Source of the DNA: Lineus longissimus
Lineage: Eukaryota; Nemertea; Pilidiophora; Heteronemertea; Lineidae
Assembly: GCF_910592395.1 (NCBI RefSeq)
Contig: NC_088318.1
Location: forward strand, 5,724,756 to 5,788,755
Length of the DNA stretch: 64,000 nucleotides
Direction of reading: 5' to 3'
In this document: positions 1 through 12,100 of the stretch, piece after piece
Numbering within the stretch: the stretch's first letter is position 1
How the letters are laid out: each line of letters opens with the position of its first letter
The notes under the pieces: generated by a model
Told to the model about the DNA's origin: nothing
Seen by the model: the letters and a program-made list of their open reading frames with translations, nothing else
The model's database searches: none
Made by a program: the position numbers and the translations under genes

Positions 1-883
1 ATTCGACCTCTGTGACCTTGAAAAGTAGGTCAAACCAAAGAAGACCCGGGTGACACATTGAATGGTTGTTAGAATTAGATGTACCTATGATATAAAATCG
101 GGCAAGTCATTGCTAGGAATAATGGCATTTTGAAGAATTTAGGATTTGGCCCCCTCCCTGGAGGCCAAACGGCAAATCAGATCGCACCAAACTTCGGTAC
201 CTGAGATCACCTGACCAAGTGGTACATGTGTCCTTAATTTGTGATCAATAGTCATTGCAGTTAAGAAACGTGCCATAGTTACGGCCTGACGGCGAATTTA
301 CGCCATTTGACCTCTGTGACCTTGACAAGAAGGTCAAATTAAAAACCTGTGCGACATATACTGTATGGTGGTTAGATGTACCCATGATATCAAATTGGTG
401 GCAATCGGGCAAGAAGTTAAGGAATAATCACATTTTTAAGGTTTTTGGATTTTGCCCCCTGGTGGTCAAGTGGTGAATCATATTGGACCAAACTTCGGTC
501 CCTGAGATCACCTGACTGAGGGGTAAATGTGTACCAAATTTGGTATCAATAGTCATTGCAGTTTAGAAACGTGCCATCGTTACATCCTAACGGCCAATTT
601 ACACCATTTGACCTCTGTGACCTTGAAAAGGAGGTCAAATCAAAAACCCGGAGGATATATGATGCACCTTTGCTAGAAGTACCTACCATATTTTTTTCAA
701 AATTTCCCGACTACTATTAAGGGAGATATTGCATATTTTCACTTTTAACGTTTGGCCCCCTGGTGGCCAAACCATGAAACGAATCGGACCGAATCTTGGT
801 CTCCAAGGTGTCATTACATAAGGGTACATGTGTACCAAGTTTCAACTCAATAGCTCTAACAGTTACGAAACGTGCCCTGCTAA

Positions 884-902
884 CGGACGACGGACGACGA
901 CG

Positions 903-961
<59 letters not shown>

Positions 962-972
962 ACGACGGACGC
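884..972. repeat. (ACG)n microsatellite inside family A repeat
   Basis: Nearly pure gac/acg triplets with occasional 'ggac' variants. Shorter versions occur at the matching position of the family A copy near 18680-18710 and 19815-19850, so the run is part of the element. The open frames made of poly-Asp or poly-Thr here are artefacts of the triplet repeat. Confidence 0.95.
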
Positions 973-987
973 CACGGTATGGGATAA

Positions 988-1013
988 GCTCACCTCTGCT
1001 AAGAGGTGAGCTA
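988..1013. other. Perfect terminal hairpin of family A repeat
   Basis: The arms 'agctcacctct' and 'agaggtgagct' are perfect reverse complements separated by 4 nt, directly before the 'aaaaa' end of the repeat. The other family A copy ends with a related 'cggtgagccaaaaa' without the full hairpin. Confidence 0.8.
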
Positions 1014-1016
1014 AAA

Positions 1017-1758
1017 ACACCTGCTCTAGCTCAGGTTTTTTCAACAAAAGAGTCTACAAGTAGTGTCTTTCTTGATCTTGTGCAATTCAGTGTGGACGCT
1101 TATAACGCTGTCGCTACCTCAGCAATTTCAAACACAGATGAACGTCCAGCCCAAGACTGTTTTAGGTGGTTAAGACTGGTGTTAAACTTTTTGAATTCAG
1201 AGGCGGAGAAATTCTCAATTGCGGCCACGGGATTCGCGTTTAGAGTTTTACCGCATGCTGAGTTCGGACGCAGTGGAATATATTTTCTCTGCTAAAACGT
1301 GGGACCGGGCTTGTTTTTATCTACTGACCGTAAAGGATATTGCTAGTTTAGTCCTGGAAACTGATTCTCCCGCCCAATTGTGCTTTGCGAGTATGGGTCA
1401 ACCCTTGTCGCCAGTCGCGGACCGATTAAGTCTTGATAGTTGCTGTGCAACAACGGTGAAGGACGAACACGATATATCAACGATCGAGAATCCACTGCTG
1501 AAACTCCTGACTGAACTAAAGGCCTTGTCAACAGTCGAAGAGCTGAAACAACACGTTAATCGTACTAACAACAACGGAGGTTACTTGCTGAACGAGGGCT
1601 CGAGTCAAACTGCAGAGATTCTGCTTCCAGAGGTTGTCTCGAATGATGTCTTAGAGGAAATCCTTGCAGAGCAAACCAGGCCGATGATGTGTCTGTCACC
1701 CATAGCAAAAACAACTGTTTTGCTTCGGGAAGAAGAGGATAATTATGAGGTACAGTAA
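1017..1758 (+). CDS. Unrecognised open segment, one frame change
   Basis: Two overlapping open frames run through here. The first is open until 1295 and continues out of the repeat into unique sequence. The second runs 1219-1758 (179 codons) and contains Leu-rich, mildly acidic sequence ending in an Asp-Asn-Tyr-Glu motif just before 'gaggtaca', which could be a splice donor. I recognise no domain. A single indel around 1219-1295 would join the frames. It may be an exon of a host gene or a worn transposon ORF. Nothing convincing is seen in 1759-2044. Confidence 0.3.
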
Positions 1759-2044
1759 AGATATTTATTTACTTCACTTGTGAACAATAGGAAAATTGTG
1801 AAGATCCAACGCTCATTGTTTTTTGCTCGCCAGGATGCTTATTGTTGACATATAAAATCTGATTATCTGTTTCTGAGATGGTAAGCTTAGTCTCTGAAAT
1901 TTGGCGAGTGCGTAATATATATATGCATCGTTGTCCTTCTTGACACTTCGTTTCAGCCAGCCCCCTTATCAGGGGATTATAGAAAGGACTAACATCGAGT
2001 GTGACGGCTCTCGATATATTATCTCTGAAATAAATTTGTTCTAG

Positions 2045-2485
2045 TTTGAGCTGGCCACTACAAAAAAGAGAAAGAAAAAGAGGAAAAAGAATCATGAAGG
2101 AAGAGATTCCCATAAACGTGCGAGACGCGAGGAGCACCATCCTGAACGTCATCCTCTGTTTACCGAACAGGTCTATGATGCAGACAATGCTCACGCAGCC
2201 CCGCAGACAGTTCTTCCAGATTCGCCTACACCTCACCGGGAAGAAGGAGAAGATAATCATGAGGTACCGTTGATACATTTTGCAATTCAATTCATTGAGC
2301 AGGTGAACAACGGAAAGATTCATCGCTTGTCTTTTGCACCGTCCGGAGTGATGTACCAGTCGGATTATACTTCTCAGATGAACAGCTCTGTCCCATTTTT
2401 TTTTCTCAAATGTGACCCAACACCACGAAATGAGTCGCTTTGCGCACCTATTGATTTTTGCGCCGTCAAAGGCATCACGTATTAA
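2045..2485 (+). CDS. Unrecognised Lys/Arg- and His-rich open frame
   Basis: This frame is open from just after a TAG at 2042 to a TAA at 2483, about 146 codons, with no ATG near its start. It begins with a strongly basic Lys/Arg stretch, then His/Glu-rich sequence, then a Glu-Asp-Asn-His-Glu motif before 'gtaccg'. That motif resembles the end of the preceding open segment (Glu-Asp-Asn-Tyr-Glu before 'gtacag'), so the two could be related exons. Function unknown. 2486-2805 is AT-rich with nothing recognisable. Confidence 0.2.
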   Translation, partial: FELATTKKRKKKRKKNHEGRDSHKRARREEHHPERHPLFTEQVYDADNAHAAPQTVLPDSPTPHREEGEDNHEVPLIHFAIQFIEQVNNGKIHRLSFAPSGVMYQSDYTSQMNSSVPFFFLKCDPTPRNESLCAPIDFCAVKGITY

Positions 2486-2805
2486 AATATTAATAAATTT
2501 TTCAGATTTTTTTTAATGAATAAATTATACATTCAATGACCATTATTACACATCAACACAGCAAAAGTTTAGTTTGCATCCACTAAAGTACTTAAATCCT
2601 GCATTTGATGAAGAGTACACAGTTCCAAATTGGTTAATTAGTGCAAAAAACAATGAAAATGGCAACTTTTTAGCGTAACTTTACAAATGTTTACAACCGC
2701 GCTATCATCACGTGTCGTAAATCAAAATGCAGATCTTGGCTTCGATTTTCCAAATGTGACTCGCTCTACCAAAACTGGGCGCTTGTCGCATCTGAACTTG
2801 ACAGC

Positions 2806-5800
2806 TATAAATAAGACACGCTTCACACGGAGAAACCGCATATATCTGCGTATGTGTGTGCGGTGCATTAGACCGCGGTGAATACGACACCCTTCACGCC
2901 ATGAAACCGTTCGCGACTGATTCTGGACGGGATCATTTGCTCGCCTCCGGCTATGAACCCATCTAGATGTGTTGTGATGGCGCCTTGACGCTGTCGAGTT
3001 TACGGTCGATTATTCGTATATCCGCGTGTGTGTGTGGTGTGTTTGACCACGGTGAATAAGACACGCTTCACGCCGAGAAACCATTCGCGACTGATTCTGG
3101 ACGGGATCATTTCCTCACTTCCGGCTATGAACCTGTCTGGATGTGTTGTGATGGCGCCTTGGCGCTGTCGAGTTTACGGTCGGTTATTCGTATATCCGCG
3201 TGTGTGTGCGGTGCGCTTGATTGCTGTGAATGAGACACGCTTCACGCCGAGAAACCATTCGCGACTGATTCGGGACGGGAACATTTGCTCGCCTCCGGCT
3301 ATGAACCCGTCTGGATGTGTTGTGATGGCGCCTTGGTGCTGTCGAGTTTCAGTCGGTGATTCGTATATCTGTGTGTGTGTGCGGTGCGTTTGACCGCTGT
3401 GAATAAGACACGTTTCACGCCGAGAAACAGTTCGCGACTGATTCTGGACGGGATCATTTGCTCGCCTCCGGCTATGAACCCGTCTGGATGTGTTGTGATG
3501 GCGCCTTGGCGCTGTCGAGTTTACGGTCGTTTATTCGTATATCTGCATGTGTGTGCGGTGCGTTTGACCGCGGTGAATAAGACATGCTTCACGCCGAGAA
3601 ATCGTTCGCGACCGATTCTGTACGGGATCATTTGCTCGCCTCCGACTATGAACCCGTCTGGATGTGTTGTGATGGCGCATTGGCGCTGTCGATTATACGG
3701 TCGGTTATTCGTATATCCGCGTGTGTGTGCGGTGCGTTTGACCGCGGTGAATAAGACACGCTTCATGCCAAGAAACCGTTCGCGACTGATTCTGGACGGG
3801 ACATTTTGCTCGCCTCCGGCTATGAACCCGTCTGGATGTGTTGTGATGGCGCCTTGGCGCTGTCGAGTTTACGGTCGGTATTCGTATATCTGCGTGTGTG
3901 TGCGGTGCGTTTGACCACTGTGAATAAGACACGCTTCACGCCGAGAAACCGTTCGCGTCTGATTCTGGACGGGATTATTTGCTCGCCTCCGGCTATGAAC
4001 CCGTCTGGATGTGTTGTAATGGCGCTGACGAGTTTACGGTCGGTTATTCATATATCTGCGTGCGTGTGCGGTGCGTTTGACCGCTGTGAATAAGACACGC
4101 ATTACGCCGAGAAACCGTTCGCAACTGATTCTGGACGGGAACATTTGCTCGCCTCCGGCTATGAACCCATCTGGATGTGTTGTGATGGCACCTTGGCACT
4201 GTCGGGTTTACGGTTGGTTATTCGTATATCTGCGTGTGTGTGTGCGGTGCGTTAGACACGCTTCACGCCGAGAAACCGTTCGCGACTGATTCTGGACGGG
4301 ATCATTTGCTCGCCTTCGGCTATGAACCCGTCTAGATGTGTTGTGATGGCGCCTTGACGCTGTCGAGTTTACAGTCGATTATTCGTATATCCGCGTGTGT
4401 GTGTGGTGTGTTTGACCAGGGTGAATAAGACACGCTTCACGCCGAGAAACTATTCGCGACTGATTCTGGACGGGATCATTTCCTCGCTTCCGGCTATGAA
4501 CCCGTCTGGATGTGTTGTGATGGCGCCTTGGCGCTGTCGAGTTTACAGTCGGTTATTCGTATATCCGCGTGTGTGTGCGGTGCGCTTCATTGCTGTGAAT
4601 GAGACACGCTTCACGCCGAGAAACCTTTCGCGACTAATTCTGGACGGGATCATTTGCTCGCCTCCGGCTATGAACCCGTCTGGATGTGTTGTGATGGCGC
4701 CTTGGCGCTGTCGAGTTTACGGTCGTTTATTCGTATATCTGCGTGTGTGTGCGGTGCGTTTGACCGCTGTGAATAACACACGCTTCACGCCGAGAAACTG
4801 TTCACGACTGATTCTGGACGGGAACATTTGCTCGCCTCCGGCTATGAACCCGTCTGGATGTGTTGTGATGGCGCCTTGACGCTGTCGAGTTTACGGTCGG
4901 TTATTCGTATATCCGCGTGTGAGTGTGGTGTGTTCGACCGCGGTGAATAAGACACGCTTCACGCTGTGAAACCGTTCGCGACTGATTATGGACGGGATCA
5001 TTTGCTCGCCACCGGCTGTGAACCCGTCTGGATGTGTTGTGATGGCGCCTTGGCGCTGTCGAGTTTACGGTCGGTTATTCGTATATATGTGTGTGTGTGC
5101 GGTGCGTTTGACCACGGTGAATAAGACACGCTTCACGCCGAGAAACCGTTCGCGACTGATTCTGGACGGGATCATTTGCTCGCCTCCGGCTATGAACCCG
5201 TCCGCATGTGTTGTGATGGTGCCTTGGCGCTGTCGAGTTTACGGTCGGTTATTTGTATATCTGCGTGTGTGTGTGGTGCGTTTGACCGCAATGAATAAGA
5301 CACGCTTCACGCCGAGAAACTGTTCGCGACTGATTCTGGACGGGATCATTTGCTCACCTCCGGCTATGAACCCGTCTGGATGTGTTGTGATGGCGCCTTG
5401 GCGCTGTCGAGTTTACGGTCGGTTATTAGCATATCTACGTGTGTGTGCATTGCGTTTGACTGCGGTGAATAAGACACGCTTCACGCCAAGAAACCGTTCG
5501 CGACTGATTCTGGACAGGATCATTTGCTCGCCTCCGGCTATGAACTCGTCTGGATGTGTTGTGATGGGGCCTTGGCGCTGTCGAGTTTACGGTCGGTTAT
5601 TCGTATATCCGCGTGTGTGTGCGGTGCGTTTGACCGCGGTGAATAAGACACGCTTCACACCGAGAAACCGTTCGCGACTGATTCTGGATGGGATCATTTG
5701 CTCGCCTCCGGCTATGAACCTGTCTGGATGTGTTGTGATGGGGCCTTGGCGCTGTTGAGTTTACGGTCGGTTATTCGTATATCCGCGTGTGTGTTCGGTG

Positions 5801-8056
5801 CGTTTGACCGCGGTGAATAAGACACGCTTCACGCCGAGAAACCGTTCGCGACTGATTCTGGACAGGATCATTTGCTCGCCTCCGGCTATGAACCCGTCTG
5901 GATGTGTTGTGATGGCGCCTTGGCGCTGTCGAGTTTACGGTCGGTATTCGTATATCTGCGTGTGTGTGCGGTGCGTTTGACCACTGTGAATAAGACACGC
6001 TTCACGCCGAGAAACCGTTCGCGTCTGATTCTGGACGGGATTATTTGCTCGCCTCCGGCTATGAACCCGTCTGGATGTGTTGTAATGGCGCTGACGAGTT
6101 TACGGTCGGTTATTCATATATCTGCGTGCGTGTGCGGTGCGTTTGACCGCTGTGAATAAGACACGCATTACGCCGAGAAACCGTTCGCAACTGATTCTGG
6201 ACGGGAACATTTGCTCGCCTCCGGCTATGAACCCATCTGGATGTGTTGTGATGGCACCTTGGCACTGTCGGGTTTACGGTTGGTTATTCGTATATCTGCG
6301 TGTGTGTGTGCGGTGCGTTAGACACGCTTCACGCCGAGAAACCGTTCGCGACTGATTCTGGACGGGATCATTTGCTCGCCTTCGGCTATGAACCCGTCTA
6401 GATGTGTTGTGATGGCGCCTTGACGCTGTCGAGTTTACAGTCGATTATTCGTATATCCGCGTGTGTGTGTGGTGTGTTTGACCAGGGTGAATAAGACACG
6501 CTTCACGCCGAGAAACTATTCGCGACTGATTCTGGACGGGATCATTTCCTCGCTTCCGGCTATGAACCCGTCTGGATGTGTTGTGATGGCGCCTTGGCGC
6601 TGTCGAGTTTACAGTCGGTTATTCGTATATCCGCGTGTGTGTGCGGTGCGCTTGATTGCTGTGAATGAGACACGCTTCACGCCGAGAAACCTTTCGCGAC
6701 TGATTCTGGACGGGATCATTTGCTCGCCTCCGGCTATGAACCCGTCTGGATGTGTTGTGATGGCGCCTTGGCGCTGTCGAGTTTACGGTCGTTTATTCGT
6801 ATATCTGCGTGTGTGTGCGGTGCGTTTGACCGCTGTGAATAACACACGCTTCACGCCGAGAAACTGTTCACGACTGATTCTGGACGGGAACATTTGCTCG
6901 CCTCCGGCTATGAACCCGTCTGGATGTGTTGTGATGGCGCCTTGACGCTGTCGAGTTTACGGTCGGTTATTCGTATATCCGCGTGTGAGTGTGGTGTGTT
7001 CGACCGCGGTGAATAAGACACGCTTCACGCTGTGAAACCGTTCGCGACTGATTATGGACGGGATCATTTGCTCGCCACCGGCTGTGAACCCGTCTGGATG
7101 TGTTGTGATGGCGCCTTGGCGCTGTCGAGTTTACGGTCGGTTATTCGTATATCTGTGTGTGTGTGCGGTGCGTTTGACCACGGTGAATAAGACACGCTTC
7201 ACGCCGAGAAACCGTTCGCGACTGATTCTGGACGGGATCATTTGCTCGCCTCCGGCTATGAACCCGTCCGCATGTGTTGTGATGGTGCCTTGGCGCTGTC
7301 GAGTTTACGGTCGGTTATTTGTATATCTGCGTGTGTGTGTGGTGCGTTTGACCGCAATGAATAAGACACGCTTCACGCCGAGAAACTGTTCGCGACTGAT
7401 TCTGGACGGGATCATTTGCTCACCTCCGGCTATGAACCCGTCTGGATGTGTTGTGATGGCGCCTTGGCGCTGTCGAGTTTACGGTCGGTTATTAGCATAT
7501 CTACGTGTGTGTGCATTGCGTTTGACTGCGGTGAATAAGACACGCTTCACGCCAAGAAACCGTTCGCGACTGATTCTGGACAGGATCATTTGCTCGCCTC
7601 CGGCTATGAACTCGTCTGGATGTGTTGTGATGGGGCCTTGGCGCTGTCGAGTTTACGGTCGGTTATTCGTATATCCGCGTGTGTGTGCGGTGCGTTTGAC
7701 CGCGGTGAATAAGACACGCTTCACACCGAGAAACCGTTCGCGACTGATTCTGGATGGGATCATTTGCTCGCCTCCGGCTATGAACCTGTCTGGATGTGTT
7801 GTGATGGGGCCTTGGCGCTGTTGAGTTTACGGTCGGTTATTCGTATATCCGCGTGTGTGTTCGGTGCGTTTGACCGCGGTGAATAAGACACGCTTCACGC
7901 CGAGAAACCGTTCGCGACTGATTCTGGACAGGATCATTTGCTCGCCTCCGGCTATGAACCCGTCTGGATGTGTTTTGATGGCGCCTTGGCGTTGTTGAAT
8001 TTACGGTCGGTTATTCGTATATCTGCGTGAATAAGATACGCTTCACGCCGAGAAAC
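2806..8056. repeat. Satellite array, 174-bp unit, ~30 copies
   Basis: The landmark 'ctatgaaccc' recurs every 173-174 bp (2952, 3126, 3300, 3473, 3647, 3821 and on). Each unit carries 'aataagacacgcttcacg', 'gttcgcgactgattctgg', 'gatgtgttgtgatgg' and a short (tg)n tract. 174 is a multiple of 3, so stop-free frames up to 256 codons arise with a 58-residue period; these are not genes. The first units (2806-2950) are more diverged. The array is interrupted at 8057 by a transposon and resumes at 35589. Confidence 0.95.
3804..7975. repeat. Higher-order satellite duplication, 2,066-bp period
   Basis: About twelve 174-bp units (some shortened) form a block of 2,066 bp. The block occurs at roughly 3804-5869 and again at 5870-7975. 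The two copies differ at only a handful of positions, for example an F/L difference in translation near 4590/6656 and M/L near 5090/7156, while neighbouring units within a block differ much more. This is recent unequal exchange or segmental duplication. Confidence 0.85.
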
Positions 8057-8309
8057 TGTGTCCGTCCGCATGAAAAGGTACCTCCGCGCGGCAATGTTGT
8101 TATTGAGAAAAACGCTATTTAAATATCCCGGTCGATAGCCACGTGCGCTTGTTTACTACCGTGTTAGGAATGCGGTATCCTTGCTATATCTAGCGGGCGC
8201 TGACGTCACGGGGAATCCCCCGATCGTGCTGAAGTTTCATGTGGAATATGTGTTAAAACATCCTTTTTTCTCGTTTAAACTGCATTGAAATCGGCAGAAA
8301 ATTCTTGAA
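8057..8309 (+). promoter_or_regulatory. Probable promoter region of gene A
   Basis: Non-coding lead-in of the element. It contains an AT-rich TATA-like stretch (8116-8125), an E-box 'cacgtg' near 8142 and a perfect CRE 'tgacgtca' at 8201-8208, followed by the ATG of gene A at 8310. Function is inferred from these motifs only. Confidence 0.35.
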
Positions 8310-9123
8310 ATGGCCGGCCAGGATAGGCTCGAGTTTGAATTGCTCCAAGTTGAGGAAGAATTTCGTGATTTGGATGGCGTTTTGGAGGAGAATGGTGAGA
8401 GTTTCTGTTTAGAAATATCTATTGTGTGGCAGTGTGTGTATCATTGTGTGTGAATGGATACAATAGCATAGGGTTGTTGTTTGGGGTTCTGAGGTGAGGC
8501 AGTGAACAAGGTTTCGGTTTGTTTACTCAACTTCAGGGTAGGATTTTGTTTTGACAGATGAACCAAGGGAAGATGAGGCTGGTTTTTTGGACCAGGATGA
8601 AACTTTTGATAGAGACAATGCAGAGAAAACACGGATTGAAAATGTTCTTTCTGATAAATGTGGGTGCCAGTTGGGACCAGGGAAGACAGCTTGCTCTGAT
8701 CTTTTTAACTATAAAGTTGTGGAGGACTACAGGGACCTTTGCCATGAAATGGACAGGTCTCAACTTGATTTAATCATACTTAGCCAGCTTGCAGCTCATA
8801 GAAGAGGGCCTGATTTAATTGATTCATACAATGAATTGAGAGTGACTGTGAAAAAGAAGAAATTAGAGGGTCAAGACTTTGAAAGATTCAGGGAGAGTTT
8901 CAGGCCATTAAACAAGTTCTACCACAGAGACATTCAGATCTATCGGGTAATGAAACTTCCTGCTGACATGACTAAAGCTGGGGTATATGCAGATTATGTA
9001 AAGGCTTGTGAAACTAGTGGAAGGACAGCAGTGGGCAAAACAACTTTCCATGACTTATGGTTGAAATACACTTCATATGTTCAGGTTATGAAGCCTTCAT
9101 CAGACATCTGCATGGAATGTGCA
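8310..9123 (+). pseudogene. Gene A 5' part (DUF7869-type transposon protein)
   Basis: Exon 1 is 8310-8394 (ATG, 28 codons, acidic), followed by a GT donor 'gtgaga'. The intron ends at 'ttttgacag', and exon 2 starts at 8558 with the phase joining to a GAT codon. Exon 2 is open to the insertion point of Gypsy-1 at 9123. It contains a Cys-x-Cys segment, a basic stretch and the 'KAGVY..Y', 'K(T)TF(H/Y).LW' and 'MKP..D.C..C' blocks. The same blocks in the same order occur in gene B (48333-50861), so the two are paralogues. The coding sequence resumes at 25954. Molecular function is unknown; the family is known from metazoan mobile DNA, the DUF7869 name being from memory. Confidence 0.75.
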
Positions 9124-9124
9124 T

Positions 9125-12100
9125 TGTAGAAATCTTGGGTAAATTTCTTATCAGAAAAATGACTACCCCATCCTGTTGTCCATTCCACCTTTTATACACC
9201 CCCAATCTACCCTTTTGTCCTTACCTCACCAGTAGTTCAAAATTTGTTTCAAGGTGAGCAATAATTTTGCTATATTTTACACTCCCCTCAATCAGAATTC
9301 AGTCCCTGATTTGACCTGCAGAAATTCAATATACAGTGTCCCTTTAAACACATTAGCATTACAGTACTATCCTGGATTTAAAATCATATTTTGTGGTTTA
9401 AGTCTAAAATGTCAAATGTATTGACCTCCCGAGTATCGTTTTGGAGTTTACAGTATAACATGTTTGTGTACACTGGTCATGCATACGTGCATGTTGAGTA
9501 TTGATTTTTCATGTGTACCGTTGTGTCGTGAGGTTCGCATCTCTAAAATTACTCGTAAAGTTGTAAACACCTAAAAAAAAAGTCTAAATTATGCTTGAAT
9601 CTGAAAGAGATGCACTGATTTTAATCATGTACTATTGGAGTACGATCTTGTCTTCTTTTCCGTAACCATTGTGGTCTGAAATATTAACTTTGAAGCGAAT
9701 TATCGAACTTTGATTGAAGTCCGATGTGTCCGAGTTTGATTCTGCACGGCGCTATGCCTCCCACGGTAACGATCTTTCGGAGCTTGAAAGATCACACTTC
9801 ACGTCAATATCATGAGTTAGTAATGCATCCATTAGGTTAAATATACATATATTTGTCTTAGGTATTAGTATGAGCATGATTCATGTACGAATTCTAACCT
9901 TTTTACGTGAAAATCCAAGGCCTGTACGATGTCAACACTGCGATCTCCGTCAATATGGCCGCACGTGGTTTGGAACCACGCCTTCTGTGTTCTGCATCGG
10001 TGATTCATAGGCCCATTATTCATAAACTGTACATACGAATCCTCTTATATTTTGATATAATGTGCTCCGATGATTGACGAATAGGATGTATGTATCCATT
10101 TGTGGGTGTCGAACTTAGAAATCGGGAAACTTTGAGAAAGTTTGCGGACTTTTTGAGAGCGTGTCTTCACGTGGCCGGCAGCCGCGATGCAAGGACGTTG
10201 TAGTACAAAATGTACGGGGCGCTAATCGCGCATAAATTAACAAGGTTTCGAAAACGAAAGTGGTACGACTTTCGTGTTTTCTCCAAAACGTTACATACGA
10301 ATTTCGTCAAACTTCGGGAACTTAATCTTTGATCTCTTATGAACTTAGTTGTGTTTGTGTGATTAGGGTGTCGAACCTGTGACTTTGAGAACTTTGAGCC
10401 AATTTTTGGGTGTGGCCCTTCGCGTTCTCCGTTCCGACGTCCAACGTCGTTGCTAGTGTATTTTCACGTGGATTCTCCATGTATCGTAAAGTGCGATACG
10501 GCCCCCGGTCTTGCACATCATGTGTAGAATATTTCTCATAACTTTTGTTGCAAATCCGACACCCTATACGCATTTTGTATGTATAATATTTGATATCTTA
10601 CGATGTGGATATCCAAATTTGAGAAAAATCGTATGTGTGGTATTCGGGATATCTGCCTGTAAACTTGGGCAAAATACTGTAAATTCGCACTTTTTACGAC
10701 GAAAAGCGCGGAAACGATCTCTCGAAATCTTGGAAATGTTGCCTTCAAAGTCCTGTTTAGCCAAATCTGTACATACGAAATTTGATTTAATCCTTCCATT
10801 ATACCCTTTGAATTGTACGGATTCTGAAATTATATACCTCATTAGGGTGTCGCACTTTGTTCTGGGCGAAATCACAGTTTTAATTCAGCAGTCGTCTCAA
10901 AATTTGGGGAAATTTAGGGTTTTTTGGCATCACGTGGTCGATTCCGGGCACCTCATTGGCCCTCGCCACGATCTCAGGACCTGGCTTAAGGTATATAAGC
11001 AGGGCTCGGATGGAGGATTTCATTCTTGATCTTGGTATCAAACTGGTCAAATCGTTCTATTAGCAAGGTACGCAGCTCAGCCTTAGCGGCCGCCCGGGCT
11101 TGGCCCGTGCGGCCTGCGTGTAGACCAATGCGTTATGCAATCCGCATAAGCCTTTCCACCATGTTGCAGCGATGTGATGCCTTATATGTACACTGATACC
11201 ACCTAGATTAATCCCTTACCATCCTTTGATCAAGAGTTACACCATCCTATCCATCCGTCGCCCGGTTTAAAGCTGAAACGCCTGATAAATGTTGTGTTAT
11301 GTATTGCCGCATATACACTGCTTCTACCATGATTTGACTGTCAGCTTACCATTACCAACCACCCGCCGAGTTCCATTGGGATAGCCATTCCCAGCCTACC
11401 ATGAGATGACCAGTTTAAAGCTGAACTGCCTGTTTTCCGAAGCATGCCTACGTGGTATCATAGGTTTACTGTTTAAACAAAAAAACTTAACCAAGCTGAT
11501 TTATGTAATCTTTTTCCGAGCAGAATAGCGGGGTTACACTTGGGATTTTCTTCGCCATGTAAATAACTTTGAAGAGATGTGAGGAAATATGTCTGGAAAG
11601 ATGAAAATAATGAATTAGTTCTTTTTACATCTTACTTATGTTGGCCATTATTTCACGACGAACCCTAACCTTTGTAGCGTCGCCCTTATCGATGCCTATC
11701 TGAAGAGAGTCTGTCACCATTTCTATGTGAAACGCGAGGTTCATTTAATAATAGTTAAAATTCTCTGTGAACTATTGCCATGCCATACCAGTCCAACGAG
11801 CCTGTAACCAGCCAGCTTCACCAAGTCCCATACCTGCTTCCAAGGTTAATAACAGAGCAGCACGCTTACCATGCCGGGTGTCGCCATGACATTCAATCCA
11901 TATCCAGGCTGTTACCAAGCCTCCCCGGATGTGAACCGTACCGTACCCAGGCCTGCTTGACTCAGATCATCCCTGATCTATCCATAAACCAGACCAGATT
12001 TAGTCATGCTTAACCTAGCACCTACCACATGGTGACCATTCCAGTACCAGTCCGACCTTGAACCAGCACCAGAGTGCAGAACAGACGGTTTCATACAGAC

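Larger units (their letters stand above)
1..1016. repeat. Non-coding repeat of ~300-bp units (family A), cut by window start
   Basis: Units of about 300 bp repeat the same blocks in order: a 'cccctggtggcc' block, 'gaaacgtgccat', and 'tgacctctgtgacctt' followed by 'aggtcaaa'. The same family appears at 17450-19888, where it interrupts a Gypsy pol gene, so it is mobile. The right end has an ACG-rich run, then a perfect hairpin and 'ctaaaaa'. No open frame is credible here. The superfamily is unknown to me; it looks like a non-autonomous element with long internal tandem repeats. Confidence 0.8.

Noticed and set aside
796-1295. Poly-Asp/poly-Thr open frames
   Set aside because: Produced by the (ACG)n microsatellite.
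1769-2323. 184-codon minus-strand frame
   Set aside because: Opposite to a competing + frame, no motif, no promoter or splice signs.
3028-7824. Long stop-free frames up to 256 codons with a repeated 58-residue protein motif
   Set aside because: They follow the 174-bp satellite, whose length is divisible by three; frames also stay open on the other strand and show no codon-level conservation, so they are not genes.
2806-8056. Tandem direct repeats as a CRISPR array
   Set aside because: Units are contiguous 174-bp satellite monomers without unique spacers, in eukaryotic DNA.
10511-11029. 172-codon frame in the Gypsy-1 LTR, repeated at 24089-24658
   Set aside because: It recurs only because the LTR does; no domain, overlaps the TATA box, and open frames exist on both strands here.
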